Shown: in pieces, positions 13,553 to 15,893 of the stretch
Layout: every line of letters starts with the position of its first letter
How positions within the stretch are numbered: position 1 is the stretch's first letter
Assembly: GCA_027317045.1 (NCBI GenBank)
Contig: DAHVFI010000013.1
Location: 1 to 15,893, forward strand
Length of the DNA: 15,893 nt
From: Gammaproteobacteria bacterium
GTDB taxonomy: Bacteria > Pseudomonadota > Gammaproteobacteria > Natronospirales > REEB76
Direction of reading: 5' to 3'
The notes under the pieces: model-generated
Databases searched by the model: none
Seen by the model: only the letters and a program-made list of their open reading frames with translations
What the model was told of the DNA's origin: nothing
Translations under genes and position numbers: made by a program

Positions 13553-14107
13553 TTATGCAAGCCGCGCGCGGAAATGCGCCCAATCGAAGGCCGGTCCCGG
13601 ATCGGTCTTGCGCCCCGGTGCGATATCGGAATGACCTACGATACGCGCCGGAGTAACGCCCGGATAAGCCGTCATAGTGGCGCGGGCCACGGCTGCAAGT
13701 TCGGCATATTGCGCACGGGTATAAGTGACGTCTTCACAGCCCTCCAATTCAATGCCGATGGAGAAATCATTACAGGCTTCACGTCCTTGATAGACCGATA
13801 CACCCGCATGCCAGGCGCGGCGCTGGAAAGGCACGAATTGCACCAGTTCGCCGTCGCGGCGTATCAGCAGGTGCGCGGATACGCGCAAACCCTGAACCGA
13901 GGCGAAATAGGGATGGGCGTCCGGCGACAGGGTTCCTAGGAACAGATGTTCAATCCAGGCTCCGCCGAACTCGCCCGGTGGCAGGCTGATGCCGTGGATG
14001 ACCAGCAAGTCAATGCGGGTGCCGGTCGGCCGTTCGTCGCAATGGGGTGAGGACAACTGCCTGGCACCGCTGATAAGGCCAGTGACGGGGTCCACTTGGT
14101 GCGCCAT
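13553..14107 (-). CDS. ampD: 1,6-anhydro-N-acetylmuramyl-L-alanine amidase
   Basis: A cytoplasmic zinc amidase that cuts the lactyl-L-alanine bond of anhydro-muropeptides imported by AmpG. From ATG 14107 it has 184 residues (E. coli 183). The conserved blocks are VIHGISLPPGEFGG with zinc ligand His38, GIELEG with Glu120, GHSDIAPGRKTDPGPAFDW with His159, Lys167 and Asp169. All match the catalytic/zinc set of AmpD. Upstream in-frame ATGs at 14116 and 14137 are possible; no strong Shine-Dalgarno sequence separates them. It is followed by ampE and divergent from bioA, with 116 bp between the two start codons. Loss of this activity is known to raise AmpC expression in relatives. Confidence 0.95.
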   Translation of the reverse strand: MAHQVDPVTGLISGARQLSSPHCDERPTGTRIDLLVIHGISLPPGEFGGAWIEHLFLGTLSPDAHPYFASVQGLRVSAHLLIRRDGELVQFVPFQRRAWHAGVSVYQGREACNDFSIGIELEGCEDVTYTRAQYAELAAVARATMTAYPGVTPARIVGHSDIAPGRKTDPGPAFDWAHFRARLA

Positions 14108-14223
14108 GCCGGTCATGCCATGAGTTGGAGATTGCATGCGGTTATGTTGCCGGGAATGAAACAAATGCGCAAAATGCCGCGTACTGCGTGTCCGCCTGCT
14201 TGATCAACGGGAACTTCCGCGTC

Positions 14224-15579
14224 ATGAACGCCAACAGCGACTTCGTCAAACGGGACCTGGCCGCCGTATGGCATCCCTGCACGCAAATGAAGGATCACGA
14301 ATGGCTGCCGCTCATACCCATCCGCCGCGGCCAGGGCGTATGGCTGGAGGATTTCGACGGCAAGCGCTACCTGGATGCCATCAGCTCCTGGTGGGTGAAC
14401 CTGTTCGGCCATGCCAACCCGCGCATCAACACGGCTCTCGGCCGTCAATTGCAGGAACTGGAGCATGTGATCCTGGCGGGCTTCACTCACCAAGCGGTGG
14501 TGGAACTCTCGGAACGGCTGGTGAAAATCACGCCCCCGGGGCTGACCCGCTGTTTCTACGCCGACAACGGCTCCTCGGCGGTGGAAGTGGCGGTGAAGAT
14601 GAGTTTTCATTATTGGCGCAACTGTGGCAAAACCCAAAAAACCCGCTTCATCACCCTCACCAACAGTTACCACGGCGAGACTCTGGGTGCGCTGGCCGTG
14701 GGCAACGTGGCGCTCTACAAGGAAACCTATCGGCCCTTGCTGATGGACGTGATTTCCGTAACCAGTCCCGATTGTTATGCGCGGGAAGCGGGCGAGAGCT
14801 GGGAATCGCATACACGCAAGATGTTCGCGCACATGGAGCGGGCGCTGGAGCAGCATCATGATCAGGTGTGCGCCGTCATCATTGAGCCGCTGGTGCAGTG
14901 CGCCGGCAACATGCGCATGTACCATCCGGTGTATCTCGAACTGTTGCGCGAGGCCTGTGACCGCTATGGCGTGCATTTGATCGCCGATGAAATCGCCGCG
15001 GGCTTCGGCCGCACCGGCACCCTGTTCGCCTGCGAGCAGGCGGGCATCGCGCCGGACTTCATGCTGCTGTCCAAAGGGCTCACCGGCGGCTACCTGCCGC
15101 TGTCGGTGGTGGTGACCCGCGAGGAAATCTACCAGGCTTTCTACGACGATTACGCCACGCTGCGGGCCTTCCTGCACTCCCACAGTTACACCGGCAACGC
15201 CCTGGCCTGCCGCGCGGCGCTGGCGACCCTGGATATCTTCCGCGACGACGACGTCATCGCGCAAAACCGCGCACTCGCTGCGCACATGGGCAGGAGCGTG
15301 GTGCAACTTGCCGATCATCCGCAGGTGGCGGAAGTCCGGCAGCACGGCATGATCCTGGCCATGGAAATGGTGAAGAACAAACACAAACGTCAGCCTTATC
15401 CCTGGCAGGAGCGTCGCGGTCTCACGGTCTATCAGCATGCGCTGCAGCGCGGCGTGCTGCTGAGGCCCGTGGGCAATGTGGTGTATTTCATGCCGCCGTA
15501 CATAATTAAAGAATCAGAAATTGAGCTGATGGCCCGGGTAGCGGCCGAGGGCATTGATCTCGCCACACGGGAGGCGTGA
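14224..15579 (+). CDS. bioA: adenosylmethionine-8-amino-7-oxononanoate aminotransferase
   Basis: This PLP enzyme makes 7,8-diaminononanoate, using S-adenosylmethionine as the amino donor, in biotin biosynthesis. The 451-aa protein has the BioA start WHPCTQM (16-22), SSWWVNLFGH (54-63), the phosphate-binding DNGSSAVEVA (114-123), LIADEIAAGFGRTG with PLP Asp255 (252-265) and Lys284 in SKGLTGGYLPLS. The start at 14224 gives the family length; upstream codons back to 14125 are unrelated. GGGAA lies about 10 nt upstream. The other biotin genes are absent from this window, and I see no BirA-type operator. rsmE follows 3 nt after the stop, so they are cotranscribed. Confidence 0.95.
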   Translation: MNANSDFVKRDLAAVWHPCTQMKDHEWLPLIPIRRGQGVWLEDFDGKRYLDAISSWWVNLFGHANPRINTALGRQLQELEHVILAGFTHQAVVELSERLVKITPPGLTRCFYADNGSSAVEVAVKMSFHYWRNCGKTQKTRFITLTNSYHGETLGALAVGNVALYKETYRPLLMDVISVTSPDCYAREAGESWESHTRKMFAHMERALEQHHDQVCAVIIEPLVQCAGNMRMYHPVYLELLREACDRYGVHLIADEIAAGFGRTGTLFACEQAGIAPDFMLLSKGLTGGYLPLSVVVTREEIYQAFYDDYATLRAFLHSHSYTGNALACRAALATLDIFRDDDVIAQNRALAAHMGRSVVQLADHPQVAEVRQHGMILAMEMVKNKHKRQPYPWQERRGLTVYQHALQRGVLLRPVGNVVYFMPPYIIKESEIELMARVAAEGIDLATREA

Positions 15580-15582
15580 GGC

Positions 15583-15893
15583 ATGCGCATTCCACGCATT
15601 TACTCATCCCAGCCGCTTGCGCTCGGACAATCAGTATTGCTGGAGCCGCCGGCTTCCAAGCATCTACTTGCGGTATTGCGGCTCAAACCCGGCGCGCCGC
15701 TGACGCTCTTCGACGGCTCCGGCCGCGAGTTCCAAGCCTGCCTTGAGGCCGCAGAGGACCGTCGTGCCCGCGTGCTGATCAAAGCCGAGCTGCCGAGCCG
15801 CACCGAATCTCCGCTCCAAATCATCCTGGCGCAGGGGATTTCCCGTAGCGAGCGCATGGATTACACCCTGCAAAAGGCGGTGGAACTGGGGGT
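15583..15893 (+). CDS. rsmE: 16S rRNA (uracil-1498-N3)-methyltransferase, N-terminal part
   Basis: The visible 103 residues (MRIPRIYSSQPLALGQ...) match the RsmE family: a PUA-like N-terminal domain, with HLLAVLRLKPG and LTLFDGSGREF in the usual positions, then the start of the SPOUT methyltransferase domain with QGISRSERMDYTLQKAVELG. The enzyme methylates U1498 of 16S rRNA with SAM. ATG 15583 is preceded by GGGAGG about 8 nt upstream, inside the bioA 3' end; only 3 nt lie between the genes. The gene runs off the window. Confidence 0.93.
   Translation, partial: MRIPRIYSSQPLALGQSVLLEPPASKHLLAVLRLKPGAPLTLFDGSGREFQACLEAAEDRRARVLIKAELPSRTESPLQIILAQGISRSERMDYTLQKAVELG

Noticed and set aside
14108..14223. 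BirA operator for bioA
   Set aside because: No TTGTAAACC-like inverted repeat is present in the ampD-bioA gap.
14113..15438. 441-aa minus-strand open frame opposite bioA
   Set aside because: It has no recognisable motif and lies antisense to the well-supported bioA gene; long antisense frames are common in GC-rich coding DNA.

Overview
The window looks like chromosomal DNA of a moderately GC-rich gammaproteobacterium. The reasons are the gene order radC-rpmB-rpmG...mutM (in E. coli these four genes are adjacent), the ampD-ampE pair, the forms of ribosomal proteins L28 and L33 present, and a 16S rRNA leader with a classical boxA. No genus can be named from the sequence alone.

Layout. (1) 1-530: the 5' end of a 16S rRNA gene on the minus strand, its leader with boxA, and two tandem rRNA promoters. 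(2) 531-1765: radC, then rpmB-rpmG (L28 and L33) with their own promoter, closed by a perfectly palindromic terminator that probably also serves the convergent desaturase. (3) 1774-2970 (-): a membrane acyl-CoA-type fatty acid desaturase. (4) 3200-7252 (+): a four-gene operon with an ABC ATPase, an ABC-2 permease, a GldG-like auxiliary protein and a DUF4340 protein, followed closely by mutM (7305-8120). Blocks 3 and 4 up to DUF4340 separate rpmG from mutM compared with E. coli. (5) 8177-11450: an accessory patch holding a small two-TM membrane protein, a PduO-type cobalamin adenosyltransferase, a higBA toxin-antitoxin locus whose toxin carries an in-frame TGA, an 88-bp imperfect hairpin element that truncates a small membrane-protein gene, and an HTH-nucleotidyltransferase gene pair with its own palindromic promoter. 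(6) 11578-14107 (-): ampD-ampE-btuF (muropeptide recycling, inner-membrane AmpE, and a corrinoid-binding protein). (7) 14224-15893 (+): bioA and the start of rsmE.

Functional links. The core genes cover translation (16S, L28, L33, RsmE), DNA repair (RadC, MutM), membrane lipid unsaturation, an envelope ABC export-like complex, peptidoglycan recycling, biotin synthesis and corrinoid salvage (BtuF for uptake, PduO for adenosylation). The points most worth following up are the nonsense-mutated higB beside an intact higA, the HTH-NTase pair as a possible toxin-antitoxin or abortive-infection module, the btuF 5' end that contains a dispersed palindrome and has no canonical start near its signal peptide, and the hairpin element at the truncated membrane gene. 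I did not find a clearly new multi-gene system. The HTH-NTase pair is the best candidate for something poorly described.
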